NCBI GenBank assembly: GCA_020161835.1
Contig: JAIUNL010000008.1
Span: forward strand, 20,552-84,551
Length of the DNA: 64,000 nucleotides
Reading direction: 5' to 3'
Source: Bacteroidota bacterium
Lineage (GTDB): Bacteria > Bacteroidota > JABWAT01
Positions 43,215 to 53,043 of the stretch are shown in pieces. The notes under the pieces are model-generated. The model worked only from the letters and a program-made list of their open reading frames with translations. It did no database searches and was not told the origin of the DNA. The stretch's first letter is position 1. Every line of letters begins with the position of its first letter. The translations under genes and the position numbers were made by a program.

Positions 43215-44671
43215 ACAAGAAACATAAAGTCGTTGTTGTCGATGATGACTTCTACCTTCTTGATGCCCTAAACATCCAGCTTAATTGTGAAGATTATGAT
43301 GTGATCACACTTGAAAGTGGCATGAAGGCTTTTGAAACGATTAAAAAGGAACAACCAGATTGTGTGGTTCTTGACGTCATGATGCCGGGTAAAACGGGTA
43401 TTGAAGTTGCCCGTGAGCTTAAGGCTGATGAAACTACCAAGCTTATTCCGGTAATTCTGCTAACTGCCAAATCAGAACTGGATGACAAACTTGCCGGTTT
43501 TGAATCGGGTATTGAAGATTATATTACGAAACCTTTTGATTTCAGAGAGCTGAATGCCCGGATCAAAAGTCAGATCAGACTCTATTCATCCATCAGGGAA
43601 GCATACGAAAACCGATACGCCCAAAAAGCTAAATTATCGTCAGATTACAACCTGAAGCTGATATCCTGGGATTCTTCAATTCACACCATTTTGTTTTCAA
43701 GCACAAAATCGCTTCAGGATAAAAAATGTCTTGAAATTTTCAACTGTCATTCAGTTGATTGCCCCATGAAAGTGAATGGGAAAGATGAAGACACTCAGGA
43801 ACTCATCGTGAATGTTTCTGGCTTTAATCCGGTCAAAGTTCTAAAAGAATGTAAAACCAATACTATTGCCGGAAATGAAATTACCATTGTCGATCACCGG
43901 TCAACCCGGGAAATTATTGATCAGTTAATGGGATTAAACGAGAAATTATTTACTGAAGCAACCCAAAGCGATAAGATTAACAAGGAAAATATCTGGTACC
44001 TTACAAATCTTAATCATGAGCTCAAAGGTCCGCTTTCAGCCATTATTGGCTATGCCGATATGATCAATCAGCATCAGAGTGATGATGAAAAATCAAGAAA
44101 ATACCTTGATATTATTGACAAATCTGCACGGAATATCATGTCAATGATGATGGAAATGATGGATCTCGCCCGAATTCACTCAGGAGATTTAAACCTTCAC
44201 CGTGAACTTATTTCACTTAATGACTTAATCGAAACAGTTTTAGCCATTCTTGAATTCAACATCGAACAACGCCAGGTTAAGGTTGTGACTAATTTTGATA
44301 AAAAGCTGGACATGATCAAAGTTGATCAGAACCGTTTTAAGCAAATTATGCTGAACCTCATTTCAAATGCAGTCAAGTATAACCGGGTTGGCGGCACAGT
44401 TACTTTATCTTCAAGTCTTGAAAATGGCGTTGCCGTCATTGAAATTGAAGATTCAGGAATTGGAATTCCAGCAGAGAATATAAAACTGGTAACCGGGGAT
44501 GCTGAACCAGGGAATTATCGTGACTTTGTTCCAAAGCAGGGCATGGGGTTTGGTCTCAAGCTATCCCGCTTGCTTGCCTCACTTCATGGTGGTACAATGA
44601 AGGTTGATTCCATCGTTGGAAAGGGAACGAAAATTACTCTGACCTTTCCGAAGGAAACGATTATCGGTTAA
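43211..44671 (+). CDS. Receiver-linked histidine kinase (REC-PAS-like-HisKA-HATPase)
   Basis: This 486-aa protein has an N-terminal receiver (acceptor Asp55 in VVLDVMMPG, conserved Thr in LLTAKS, Lys in YITKPFDF). A middle domain (about 140-245) with a Cys cluster (KKCLEIFNCHSVDCPM) resembles short PAS folds that carry CxxC-type redox or metal sites. HisKA follows with His269 in LNHELKGPLS, then HATPase_c with EDSGIGIPAEN and GMGFGLKLSR. The order suggests it is phosphorylated by the upstream kinase and then signals onward; its own output partner is not adjacent. Translationally coupled to the upstream gene. Confidence 0.92.
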   Translation: MNKKHKVVVVDDDFYLLDALNIQLNCEDYDVITLESGMKAFETIKKEQPDCVVLDVMMPGKTGIEVARELKADETTKLIPVILLTAKSELDDKLAGFESGIEDYITKPFDFRELNARIKSQIRLYSSIREAYENRYAQKAKLSSDYNLKLISWDSSIHTILFSSTKSLQDKKCLEIFNCHSVDCPMKVNGKDEDTQELIVNVSGFNPVKVLKECKTNTIAGNEITIVDHRSTREIIDQLMGLNEKLFTEATQSDKINKENIWYLTNLNHELKGPLSAIIGYADMINQHQSDDEKSRKYLDIIDKSARNIMSMMMEMMDLARIHSGDLNLHRELISLNDLIETVLAILEFNIEQRQVKVVTNFDKKLDMIKVDQNRFKQIMLNLISNAVKYNRVGGTVTLSSSLENGVAVIEIEDSGIGIPAENIKLVTGDAEPGNYRDFVPKQGMGFGLKLSRLLASLHGGTMKVDSIVGKGTKITLTFPKETIIG

Positions 44672-44673
44672 CT

Positions 44674-45549
44674 ATGTCTGAACTTATTTCTTCTATACGT
44701 ACTTTTGGTTCTTTGATCAAGTTCTCACATACTGTTTTTGCACTTCCATTTGCCATGATCAGTCTTGTGTTAGCCAGTTACGACGTTCCGTTTGCTCTGA
44801 TTTTTGGTGAAAAATTACTGTGGATTGTTCTGGCAATGGTTGGTGCCCGTTCGGCTGCAATGGGTTTCAACCGGGTTGTAGATGCAGATTATGACAAAAA
44901 CAACCCCAGAACGAGCATGCGTGAAATTCCTGCCGGAAAAATATCAGTTCAGACTGCCTGGATTTTTATCAGCATTGCTTCAGTTTTATTTGTTTTCTCT
45001 GCGTGGAAGCTGAATGAGCTCTGTTTTTATCTTTCACCCGTTGCCCTAGCTGTAATTTTCTTCTATTCGTTAACAAAGCGATTTACATGGGCTGCCCATC
45101 TTTTTCTGGGTCTTGGTATCGGGCTTGCTCCTGTTGGTGCCTGGCTTGCGATTACCGGTGAATTTGACTGGGTTCCTGTTTTGCTGGGTTTTGCCGTTAC
45201 TGTTTGGATTGCCGGGTTTGATATCATTTATGCTTGCCAGGATGTCAACTTTGACCGTGAGGTCAGTTTAAAAAGTATTCCTGTAAGATTTGGTATTGAA
45301 CATTCACTTTTATTTGCCAGAATGTTGCATGGCATCATGGTTCTGATCATGATTTCTGTTGGATTACTTGTACCTTCCGGTTGGATTTATTTTGCAGGAA
45401 TGATCACTTTGGTCATCCTTCTTACCATCGAACACCGGATTGTGAACCCGAAAGATCTGTCAAAAATTAATATCGCATTTTTTCACCTGAACAGTGCAAT
45501 ATCAGTCGTTCTGTTTTTCTTTATTTTGGCAGACCGTCTGATTTCCTGA
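44674..45549 (+). CDS. mqnP: UbiA-family polyprenyltransferase (MqnP-like)
   Basis: This 291-aa inner-membrane protein has about eight helices. Two Asp-rich motifs bind the prenyl diphosphate: NRVVDADYDKNNPRT and YACQDVNFDRE. The sequence fits the UbiA/4-hydroxybenzoate prenyltransferase group; in organisms using the futalosine route this enzyme (MqnP) prenylates the naphthoate. The presence of mqnC nearby makes that the best call; UbiA is the alternative, as a symbol chosen by context. The start lies two nt after the kinase stop, so it is co-transcribed with signalling genes. Confidence 0.82.
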   Translation: MSELISSIRTFGSLIKFSHTVFALPFAMISLVLASYDVPFALIFGEKLLWIVLAMVGARSAAMGFNRVVDADYDKNNPRTSMREIPAGKISVQTAWIFISIASVLFVFSAWKLNELCFYLSPVALAVIFFYSLTKRFTWAAHLFLGLGIGLAPVGAWLAITGEFDWVPVLLGFAVTVWIAGFDIIYACQDVNFDREVSLKSIPVRFGIEHSLLFARMLHGIMVLIMISVGLLVPSGWIYFAGMITLVILLTIEHRIVNPKDLSKINIAFFHLNSAISVVLFFFILADRLIS

Positions 45550-45571
45550 TTATTGATCCCGAAAATTTACC

Positions 45572-47434
45572 TTGGCTGAAACTTTAACTGATCACCTTCA
45601 GAGGGTGTACCATATAGCCGGATTCCGGTCACTTCAGGAAGAAATTGTTCTTTCTGTTCTGAACGGAGAACACGTAGCTGCCTTTCTCCCAACCGGGATG
45701 GGGAAGACACTGCTTTATCAGGTTCCTACAACTTTTCTTAAATTGAAAACAGTTGTCATTTCTCCCCTGATTGCGCTAATAAGAGATCAGGCAGAGAGAG
45801 CAAGAAAGTTAAAAATCCCTGTTTTTGAACTTCACGGACTTCAATCGAACGAAGAAAATAAAATTACCCTTGACCTGTTTTTTAAAGCAGAAACCGGTTT
45901 ACTCATTTTATCGCCCGAAAGGTGGAATCTCCAGGTCAGAGACCAAATTGAGAAAAGAGAGCAAAGTATATTTCTTGTCATTGATGAAGCACATTGTATT
46001 TCTGTTTGGGGGCAATCTTTCCGTCCATCCTATACTGAAATGAAATATGATTTTGTATCACACTCCGAATCCCGCCTGCTCGTGCTTTCAGCAACACCCA
46101 CACCTGATCTGATCAAACTGGTTAATGATCAGTTTCAACCTGGAAAACTGAGAATATTCACCGGTGATTTGTACCGGTATAATCTTTCCTATGCAGTAAG
46201 AATTGTGCCATCTGCACTCGATTTCCTGTCTGAAGTAACCGGGAAATTGAAAGGGGCTTCGGTGTTATACCATCAAAGCCGGGATGGTGTAGAAAAACTG
46301 GCTGAACTTTTCGCTTCAAAACGTCAGGTGGTTTCGTGGTTTCATGCCGGACTTGAGAAATCTGAAAAGCAGAAACAAAGTGCCTCTTTCCTTTCAGGCA
46401 AATCAGATTTTATGGTCGCCACAAGTGCATTCGGGATGGGGATTGATAAACCAGATATCCGATACATTTTTCATTTTGATATACCTGAAACTATTGAAGA
46501 GTATTTGCAGGAAACTGGTAGAGCCGGACGTGATGGTAAAAAATCATGGATTTATCTGATTATGGAACAGGAACAGGTTCACTGGTTGAAAAAGGGGATT
46601 GAAGAAATTGAAAATTGGCTCAACTCTGAACCTGGTGAGTTTCTTTCAAAACCTGACTTTAGATCCCCCTATGCAAGAAAACAATTTTCATCGGTTCTTC
46701 AGACTCATTATCCTCTTCTTGTGGCAGAATCTGAGTTTTCAGAGATTCCGTTTTATTTAAAAGTAAGAATCGAAAGCCATGTTTCCACAACTTCAGAACA
46801 CGGGCAGGGAGAACTTACGATACCTGATCTTCTTGTGCACCTTTATACCGGAAAAATAGCTGTTGATTTTGTGACCATTGATCTTGTTAAACTTTCTGAT
46901 AGTCTTAATATAACCAGAACAGAGCTTTTTCATAGACTTTTAAATTTGGTTTCATCCGGGATACTTGTTCTGAATGAACAAAAAAACCAACTTCCGTTTA
47001 CTTTGCCTGCAAAATGGAATTCCCCTGAAAAATCACCCGGATTATTGAAAAGTATAATCCGTCAGAAACTGGAAAAACTCAGGTTTTGGCTGCTTTACTT
47101 AACTGGCAATACCTGCTTAATGAATTCATTGGTTACTGAACTGGGTGCAGGAAAGAAGGGGTATTCTTGTGGTCAATGTTCGCCCTGTCTCGAGAAAAGT
47201 GAAGGCAGCTCAAGTCTTGGCGATATGGATCTGATTACCACTTATTTGCGGAATAATAACAACAGGATGACCTATAGGGATTTATTGGTTCAGCTTTCAG
47301 GCGTTTGGTATGATGAAAAGTCTTCAATCCTGTCGAAAAACCGAATTGATCAGGTCATTACTTTTGGTTTGAAGGAAGGCTGGTTCAGGGAAATAAGAAA
47401 AGGAAACGGTTCAGAAATTGAACTTATTTGGTAG
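45572..47434 (+). CDS. RecQ-like ATP-dependent DNA helicase
   Basis: This 620-aa superfamily 2 helicase has motif 0 (GFRSLQEEIV), Walker A (LPTGMGKT), a DEAH box (IDEAHCISVWGQSFRP), SATP and the RecQ motif VI (QETGRAGRDG). A zinc-binding segment (Cys in the 515-545 area, YSCGQCSPCLEK) follows. The C-terminal part is short and lacks an obvious HRDC domain. RecQ enzymes unwind branched DNA in repair. The only plausible start is a TTG at 45572 without a good ribosome-binding site. The end overlaps the convergent DUF4296 gene by 11 bp. Confidence 0.85.
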   Translation: MAETLTDHLQRVYHIAGFRSLQEEIVLSVLNGEHVAAFLPTGMGKTLLYQVPTTFLKLKTVVISPLIALIRDQAERARKLKIPVFELHGLQSNEENKITLDLFFKAETGLLILSPERWNLQVRDQIEKREQSIFLVIDEAHCISVWGQSFRPSYTEMKYDFVSHSESRLLVLSATPTPDLIKLVNDQFQPGKLRIFTGDLYRYNLSYAVRIVPSALDFLSEVTGKLKGASVLYHQSRDGVEKLAELFASKRQVVSWFHAGLEKSEKQKQSASFLSGKSDFMVATSAFGMGIDKPDIRYIFHFDIPETIEEYLQETGRAGRDGKKSWIYLIMEQEQVHWLKKGIEEIENWLNSEPGEFLSKPDFRSPYARKQFSSVLQTHYPLLVAESEFSEIPFYLKVRIESHVSTTSEHGQGELTIPDLLVHLYTGKIAVDFVTIDLVKLSDSLNITRTELFHRLLNLVSSGILVLNEQKNQLPFTLPAKWNSPEKSPGLLKSIIRQKLEKLRFWLLYLTGNTCLMNSLVTELGAGKKGYSCGQCSPCLEKSEGSSSLGDMDLITTYLRNNNNRMTYRDLLVQLSGVWYDEKSSILSKNRIDQVITFGLKEGWFREIRKGNGSEIELIW

Positions 47435-47759
47435 ACAAAGACTTTTCGAAGCGGGATATTTTATCTTCAACCTGTTTCTGAACATCTGAAAAAAGTTCAG
47501 GATCTTTCTTCATCAACGTTGTACAGGAATCCAATTGTTTTTCAGTGACCTGGTGATAAGCCAGCAACGTTTTTTTATCTGAGAACAGAGTGCTGTCAAC
47601 TTTGATGTTATTTTGAATTCTCGCCTGAAGCAGATAGAAGTCAAATAAAACGTCAACCAGTTTTTCCTGTTTGACTGGAAGTAAATCAGCACCTGATTTT
47701 CCGCAGGAAAAAAGAAGAATGAAGAAAAGTGGAAGAAGAAGAAATATTTTCATTTTCAA
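47424..47759 (-). CDS. DUF4296-like lipoprotein
   Basis: This 111-aa protein has a lipobox (LLFSC, Cys19) and then a helical body with the family pattern: a 'LVDVLFDFYLLQARI' helix, a Tyr/His-x-x-V-x-x-x-Q segment and a C-terminal 'VEDKISRFEKSL' helix. DUF4296 lipoproteins are found mainly in Bacteroidota and have no known function. It overlaps the RecQ-like gene tail to tail and lies downstream of the terminator at 47799. Confidence 0.7.
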   Translation of the reverse strand: MKMKIFLLLPLFFILLFSCGKSGADLLPVKQEKLVDVLFDFYLLQARIQNNIKVDSTLFSDKKTLLAYHQVTEKQLDSCTTLMKKDPELFSDVQKQVEDKISRFEKSLSTK

Positions 47760-47798
47760 AATTAGAATAAAACCGAACCATTTACCATCTGATGAAAC

Positions 47799-47827
47799 AA
47801 AAAAGTCCGCATTGAGCGGACTTTTTT
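47799..47827 (-). terminator. Intrinsic terminator
   Basis: The stem AAAAGTCCGC / GCGGACTTTT with an ATTGA loop and T-runs on both sides lies 18 bp after the cohesin-protein stop, read on the minus strand. Confidence 0.9.
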
Positions 47828-47844
47828 GTTAGAAAGGAAAACTC

Positions 47845-50154
47845 TTATTTAGTCAGAACCATTTTACCTGTTTTCACCTGATTTCCGAATCTGATCTGAT
47901 AAAAATAAACACCAGATCCAAAATCAGAAGCATCAAATTCAAGTTCATGGTTACCGGCAGGCAATTTTTTACCTGTTCCAAGATTTGCAACTTCCTGGCC
48001 AAGTGCATTGAAGACAACAACCGACACAAGACCCGGTTGTGGAATTCCATAACTGAGTTTTGTCGTCGGATTGAATGGATTCGGGTAATTACCATGCACC
48101 ATAAATGAAGTTGGCATTTCCTTTTCAGCCACATCAGTTGAAAGCACAACATGAATGGTTCCGGGAACGGTTTTTACAGAAGGTACTCCATCATTGAAAA
48201 GAGCTTTTGTAAAACTGAGCTGAGTGTTGCCGAGTGCTTTCCCTCTGAATTCAAAAAGAATCAGAACACTATCAGATCCTGAAAGGGCAGTTGCCTGCGC
48301 TGCAGACAGTGTCAATGTTCCTGGCTTAGAAAAGTTGACCGCCGTTGCCATTCCTGAAGAAAGTGTTCCTGCGATTATGACTTTTGAATAAGTTAAAATT
48401 GCCGGATCATAAGTCACAGAGCAATCCATTGCAAAAACTTCAAGTCCGTTGAGTGGGGTGGTGTACACAGGTACTCTGATAAGCGATCCGACTGCAACTG
48501 AATCTGATGATGGAAAATGAAGGGTGACTTTAGTCGTATCCACCGGATCACCCTTTTCTGATTTCAGCTCATAATTATCAGCAATGAACAAAAAGTCACC
48601 AACTCCGCCACCGTGGTAACCAAGAAAATGTAATTGAATGGTATTTGAAGTGAAGGCAGACAGGTCATATTTCATCTCAACGAAATCAGTATTTGATGAA
48701 TGTGTTAATGAAGTAATTGAACCGAGATGAAACCAGACTTCGTCATCAATCAAAGCCCAGACAGAAATAGAATCTCCATCCTGCAGATCGTAAGCTGGTG
48801 CTGTGATAATTTCAGGGTTTAATAGATCACCATTATCTGCGTACTCCTGAATCCGGTATTGGAAGGAAAACTTCAAGTCAGGGGCAGGGGCAAAGTGGGT
48901 CGTTACAAGTTGAAAAAATTGACTTTCAGACCATAGATTTGATCCAATACCATACGAATCATCAGTCCCTACCAGACCCAGATAATGGTCACCTTCATAA
49001 ATCCAGAGAGAAGCAGAAAAATCATCCAGATCAAAACTTTCAGCATAAGGGGTTACAAACAACGATTCAATCGTATAGCCTTCAATTTCAGATTTTGTAC
49101 AATTTCCTGAAACGTCTACTGCCTCAATGTAAAAATAAACATCAGTATTACCTTCCTGCCCTGGTATTTCTGCAGACCATACAGATTGACCTGACGAAGA
49201 CATTTCAACTGAGGTAAATGGACCTTCTTCAGCAAAACCATAATTTAAAACCACTGAATCAACTCCAGAGTCTGAATCAGTTACAGTTGCAGAAACCGGA
49301 ATTGGAATCGTTTTTGCGGTTGTGAAAGCGTACGGTTCAACTGAAACTTCAGGGGGTGTGAGGTCACCGGCATCAACAAAAACTTTAATATCATCAATTC
49401 CCCAGCCCCATGCCCAATCATCACCATCTGAATATTCAAATTTCAGATTGATTGAATTTGCCGAAAGGGCATAAGCAGAAAGGTCAATCTGGCTGGTTGT
49501 CCAGGATGTTGTCTCATCAAATGTTGCAACCAGATGTGAAACACCATTTACAACAACAAATACTTTTCCAAAAGAGGGTACACCATCCTCTTGCTCAAAA
49601 TCGTGAAAAATTGATAAAACAACTGATTTTGTTGCGCCTGACACATTTAATGCAGGTGATAATGCTGTTGTATGCAAAGAAACACTTTCTCCTGCATCGT
49701 CATCGTCTGCAAGTAGATATTTTGAATCATTTCCTGTATCCAGAGCATAACTGTCTGAACCAACCTTAAATCCATAACCGGAATCACCCAGATAGCTGAT
49801 CACCCATCCTGAGGGTTTTTGACCGTTTGCTGTTGTTTCAAAATTCTCTGAATAGACTGGGTCAACAAGCTGAATTCTGTTAAATTTGCTTTTTGCAAAG
49901 AAATTATCTTGGTTTCTTTTCTCTTTAAAGCTGGTTTTTTCTTCCTGCGAAATCCGTTCCTTTTTAATGGATTTTAAAATTGATTTTTCATTCTCACCTT
50001 TTAAAAGTTTTGAAAAGGAGGACTGATCAAGTTTAGTTTTCTTGTGGTTTTTAGTTACTGATGTTGATTTACCTTCTGGAAATGCAAAACCGGAATTGAA
50101 TGATAAACCGGTCACCAGGAGAAGATAAAAAATTGTTCTAAGTCTGAAAGACAT
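47845..50154 (-). CDS. Secreted protein with MAM-like domains, cohesin-like domain and type IX tail
   Basis: This 769-aa protein has a signal peptide (FYLLLVTGLSFNSGFAF). A charged, Lys/Glu-rich stretch spans about 25-90. A MAM/LamG-like sandwich covers about 95-260 (YSENFETTANGQKPSGWVIS, WGWGIDDIKVF), followed by an Ig-like segment. A second sandwich spans about 365-540. A cohesin-like domain spans about 545-670: VPVYTTPLNGLEVFAMDCSVTYDPAILT is the usual cohesin opening, with LILFEFRGKALG later. The end is a Por/type IX sorting domain (GNYPNPFNPTTKLSY ... VYFYQIRFGNQVKTGKM). It is downstream of the dockerin-bearing metalloprotease gene by 21 bp, so they share an operon. Probably surface-attached; the cohesin may bind the dockerin of its neighbour. 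Confidence 0.78.
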   Translation of the reverse strand: MSFRLRTIFYLLLVTGLSFNSGFAFPEGKSTSVTKNHKKTKLDQSSFSKLLKGENEKSILKSIKKERISQEEKTSFKEKRNQDNFFAKSKFNRIQLVDPVYSENFETTANGQKPSGWVISYLGDSGYGFKVGSDSYALDTGNDSKYLLADDDDAGESVSLHTTALSPALNVSGATKSVVLSIFHDFEQEDGVPSFGKVFVVVNGVSHLVATFDETTSWTTSQIDLSAYALSANSINLKFEYSDGDDWAWGWGIDDIKVFVDAGDLTPPEVSVEPYAFTTAKTIPIPVSATVTDSDSGVDSVVLNYGFAEEGPFTSVEMSSSGQSVWSAEIPGQEGNTDVYFYIEAVDVSGNCTKSEIEGYTIESLFVTPYAESFDLDDFSASLWIYEGDHYLGLVGTDDSYGIGSNLWSESQFFQLVTTHFAPAPDLKFSFQYRIQEYADNGDLLNPEIITAPAYDLQDGDSISVWALIDDEVWFHLGSITSLTHSSNTDFVEMKYDLSAFTSNTIQLHFLGYHGGGVGDFLFIADNYELKSEKGDPVDTTKVTLHFPSSDSVAVGSLIRVPVYTTPLNGLEVFAMDCSVTYDPAILTYSKVIIAGTLSSGMATAVNFSKPGTLTLSAAQATALSGSDSVLILFEFRGKALGNTQLSFTKALFNDGVPSVKTVPGTIHVVLSTDVAEKEMPTSFMVHGNYPNPFNPTTKLSYGIPQPGLVSVVVFNALGQEVANLGTGKKLPAGNHELEFDASDFGSGVYFYQIRFGNQVKTGKMVLTK

Positions 50155-50175
50155 AATCGATACCTTTAAATTGAA

Positions 50176-52581
50176 TTATTTCAGTAAAGTCATTTTTCTG
50201 GTTTGAACTGAGTTTCCGGCCTTAACCTGAAACAGGTAAGTTCCTGAAGGAAGAGACCCTGCTTCGATCTGAATGGAATGATATCCGGCGGGGAATTCTC
50301 TTTTTACAGATTCGAGACCTTTAAGAAGTACAGTTACATCCTGTCCAAGCAAATTGAATACTTTGATTGTGACTTGTTGCTTATCTGCAAGACCAAATTT
50401 TATTGAAGTAGAAGGATTAAATGGATTTGGATAGTTTTGCTCAACACTAAAACGGTCTGGGACTTCAGTAAAATCTGCATTGGGTTTTAAAAGCAATTCA
50501 GCGTCTTCTGACTCATTAACTGACAACCGAATGGATAGATTACCAGTAAGTTTACCATTGACCTGAATTTTAAAAAGCTCCTTACCTGATACTTCTTCGC
50601 CGCTGGCACCGGCATAAACAAGTTCTGATTGAGTTGTATTTACTTGTCTCATTGACCTGTCAGACACTATTGATTCTGAAAACAAAGGAGTTAGTGTGAC
50701 TTTATTCAGATCAGTTGTTGAGCCGGAAACAACTACATCAATTGCAGAAATCGCAATGTCAGACTGCGAATGAATCAAATAGAAATCACCTGTTTGATTG
50801 ACTCTGATTCCAGCTAAAGGCTGGCTGTTTATTTTCGAACTTCCAATTTCAGGTCCATAACCATCTTTATTTGCATCAACAGGGAAGAATTGAATTAACC
50901 CGGCTGATTTCTGAAGGATTAAAGAGGCATCGTAAGCTGAAAGAGTTTTATTTCCACTGACATCACCTGCAATGAATTTGTCGCCAATGTAGGGGGGAAT
51001 AGTTCCGGCCGAACTTCTGAGGATAGCAGAAGCATCAACTGCGGTAAGTGTTTTTGTTTCATTTAAATCGCCGTAGAGGACGTAATTGGCAAGCACACCG
51101 GGTCCATATCTAAAGGTAGTTGAAGCAGAGTTGTTATTGTTGGTTACAACCAGAACGATTTCCTTTACAAGAGAATCAGGCGTATTAAAAAGAAGTGTAT
51201 CCTTTTTTGAAGTAGGATCAGGGGCAAAGTATTCAGATAACAGGGTACCATCTTTTTTAAAGGTTAACATAGAAACGCCCAAATTTCCATTATCAGCACC
51301 ATCAAAATACAAAGTGTCTGAAGGTGGAATTGCTTCTGCTTTTATTGAAATAACATTGGCAGAAAGTTTGGCAAGAGAAGTTCCAGTTTGAGAACCAGCA
51401 AACGGCGAGGACGTATGGGTTTTGGTTGGAGTTTGAGTTGGATATTTAGATGCTTCATCAAACCCGAATCCGGCAACAGCTCTTGAACCGCTTGCAGTAT
51501 GCCACACATAAGCCAAATTAAATTCCTGCTGAAATGATTTTCCATATTCAGAAAGAACTGCTGTTAAGGCCTCTACCATCGTCAGATTTGGATTTTCTTC
51601 GATGGCTTTCCAGACTTCTACCCAAAAAACTTCAGAAATAGATTGTGAAAAATAATGTGAAAATGTAGCATCTTCATAGGAACCCGGGTTCAGTGTTGTA
51701 GCCGGTGTTGTAAATAAATTGCCGGAGCCGGATAGATAATTATAGTAATCGTTTACATAATCATACACAATATCTTCTGCCCAGGTTGCATCCATTTCAA
51801 GCCAGTTTCCAGATTCACCATCCCAGCCAGTGCTCATGAACTGCAGTGCGTGTTTAAATTCGTGGGCAGCAGTTACCTTGGCTGCACCAATGACTTTACC
51901 CTCCGGATCATTATTTACAGGAAATCCTGAAAAGCTATTGTGCATAACAATGTGGGTTCCATTGGTTCCGCTTACAGGTTCTGTGTAACCGTAATATTCC
52001 ATTTTTTCAAAACTGATCAGGTACGGGTTAGATGAAGACGCCGGTGGTGCAGTAAATCCAAGTTCGGTTACTTCCTTATCCCATGACTGATCAAAGTACA
52101 ATGCAACTTTTTCAACGTAATCGGGAATACCATTTGTATTTCCATCTGCCGTTGGGACAGCATTTGTGCCTGAAGTTTCATAGGTAACCTGGAATCTGCC
52201 TGAAGGTGAGTTATATATTGATGCAACCTGTGAAGTTTTTGGCTGTAGATACGAATCAATTTCTTTAATACTTTCTGGTGAAAGTGATTGTTTTGACTGA
52301 TAATAGGTTTTTACCAATTCCGTTCCGCATTTACCCAATACTGAAAGGGTGTAATCCGGGGAAATAGGAGCCGGAATAGCTGACGGGTTAAACCCAAGAC
52401 GAAATCCTGTGACGAGTGCAGTTTCATCTGAAATAGCTGGTTTGTTGACGACCGTTCGGATTGAATTCAGCAGTTTTTTCCCGGAAAGGTGAGTGTCATG
52501 CTCATCTGCAAACAGGGAAGTGGCAGAAATGATGGAAAATGAAGCCAAAAACCCGAAACGGGTTAAGTTATTTAATAGCAT
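50176..52581 (-). CDS. Secreted metalloprotease with dockerin-like domain and type IX tail
   Basis: This 801-aa protein has a signal peptide. A zinc-metalloprotease domain (about 120-380) contains HEFKH (240-244) followed by acidic residues in NWLEMDATWAED, where the third ligand should lie (Glu262 or Glu269). A beta-sandwich follows. Two dockerin-like Ca loops lie near 500-525 (GDLNETKTLTAVDASAIL) and 540-562 (GDVSGNKTLSAYDASLIL); both keep Asp at loop positions 1 and 12. A further Ig-like segment and a Por/type IX sorting tail (QNYPNPFNPSTSIKFGL ... YLFQVKAGNSVQTRKM) end the protein. It is the first gene of the two-gene operon with the cohesin-bearing protein. Confidence 0.82.
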   Translation of the reverse strand: MLLNNLTRFGFLASFSIISATSLFADEHDTHLSGKKLLNSIRTVVNKPAISDETALVTGFRLGFNPSAIPAPISPDYTLSVLGKCGTELVKTYYQSKQSLSPESIKEIDSYLQPKTSQVASIYNSPSGRFQVTYETSGTNAVPTADGNTNGIPDYVEKVALYFDQSWDKEVTELGFTAPPASSSNPYLISFEKMEYYGYTEPVSGTNGTHIVMHNSFSGFPVNNDPEGKVIGAAKVTAAHEFKHALQFMSTGWDGESGNWLEMDATWAEDIVYDYVNDYYNYLSGSGNLFTTPATTLNPGSYEDATFSHYFSQSISEVFWVEVWKAIEENPNLTMVEALTAVLSEYGKSFQQEFNLAYVWHTASGSRAVAGFGFDEASKYPTQTPTKTHTSSPFAGSQTGTSLAKLSANVISIKAEAIPPSDTLYFDGADNGNLGVSMLTFKKDGTLLSEYFAPDPTSKKDTLLFNTPDSLVKEIVLVVTNNNNSASTTFRYGPGVLANYVLYGDLNETKTLTAVDASAILRSSAGTIPPYIGDKFIAGDVSGNKTLSAYDASLILQKSAGLIQFFPVDANKDGYGPEIGSSKINSQPLAGIRVNQTGDFYLIHSQSDIAISAIDVVVSGSTTDLNKVTLTPLFSESIVSDRSMRQVNTTQSELVYAGASGEEVSGKELFKIQVNGKLTGNLSIRLSVNESEDAELLLKPNADFTEVPDRFSVEQNYPNPFNPSTSIKFGLADKQQVTIKVFNLLGQDVTVLLKGLESVKREFPAGYHSIQIEAGSLPSGTYLFQVKAGNSVQTRKMTLLK

Positions 52582-53043
52582 TACAATAAACCCTTTTGAA
52601 TTAACGAAGATTTGCCAGGAATAACAGAAGAAGTTAAATCGGGCAGGTATTTGAACAGGAGTTTCTGCCGGAAATATTGCTCTTTTGCTTCTTTAATTCA
52701 AGTTATTGAAGGATTTCACGGTCGATAAATGCTATTTTATGTGACGTTGATCGCATTCGCACGGCAGATTCATTTATGAAAGTGGTTCCATTTTTTACAG
52801 ATTAAAAATATATAAATTATCAGACAGGTTTTGTAGACATTTTAGGGATTTTGAATGATGTTTTGATAAAAGACTCTTTTTGAACCTATTATTTATAATT
52901 TAATTTTATAAGATGTTGTTATTCTGATAATTTGTTGACATTTTTATGGATGCTGGTATCAAATAAAAAATATTATTTGCCATGTGACTTTCAATCAGAG
53001 GGTATCAGTAGAGTGTCACAGGTATTTACATGGAACTTATAAA
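52582..53043. other. AT-rich intergenic region between divergent genes
   Basis: This 462-bp gap lies between the metalloprotease gene (minus) and the DUF3127 gene (plus). A sigma70-like TTGACA (52935-52940) with TATCAA 16 bp downstream (52957-52962) may serve the DUF3127 gene. I see no repeat array, RNA gene or ORF with support. Confidence 0.4.

Noticed and set aside
52984..53043. 20-residue N-terminal extension of the DUF3127 protein from a GTG
   Set aside because: The family begins at the LSIQGKIVEI segment; the extension has no conserved features.
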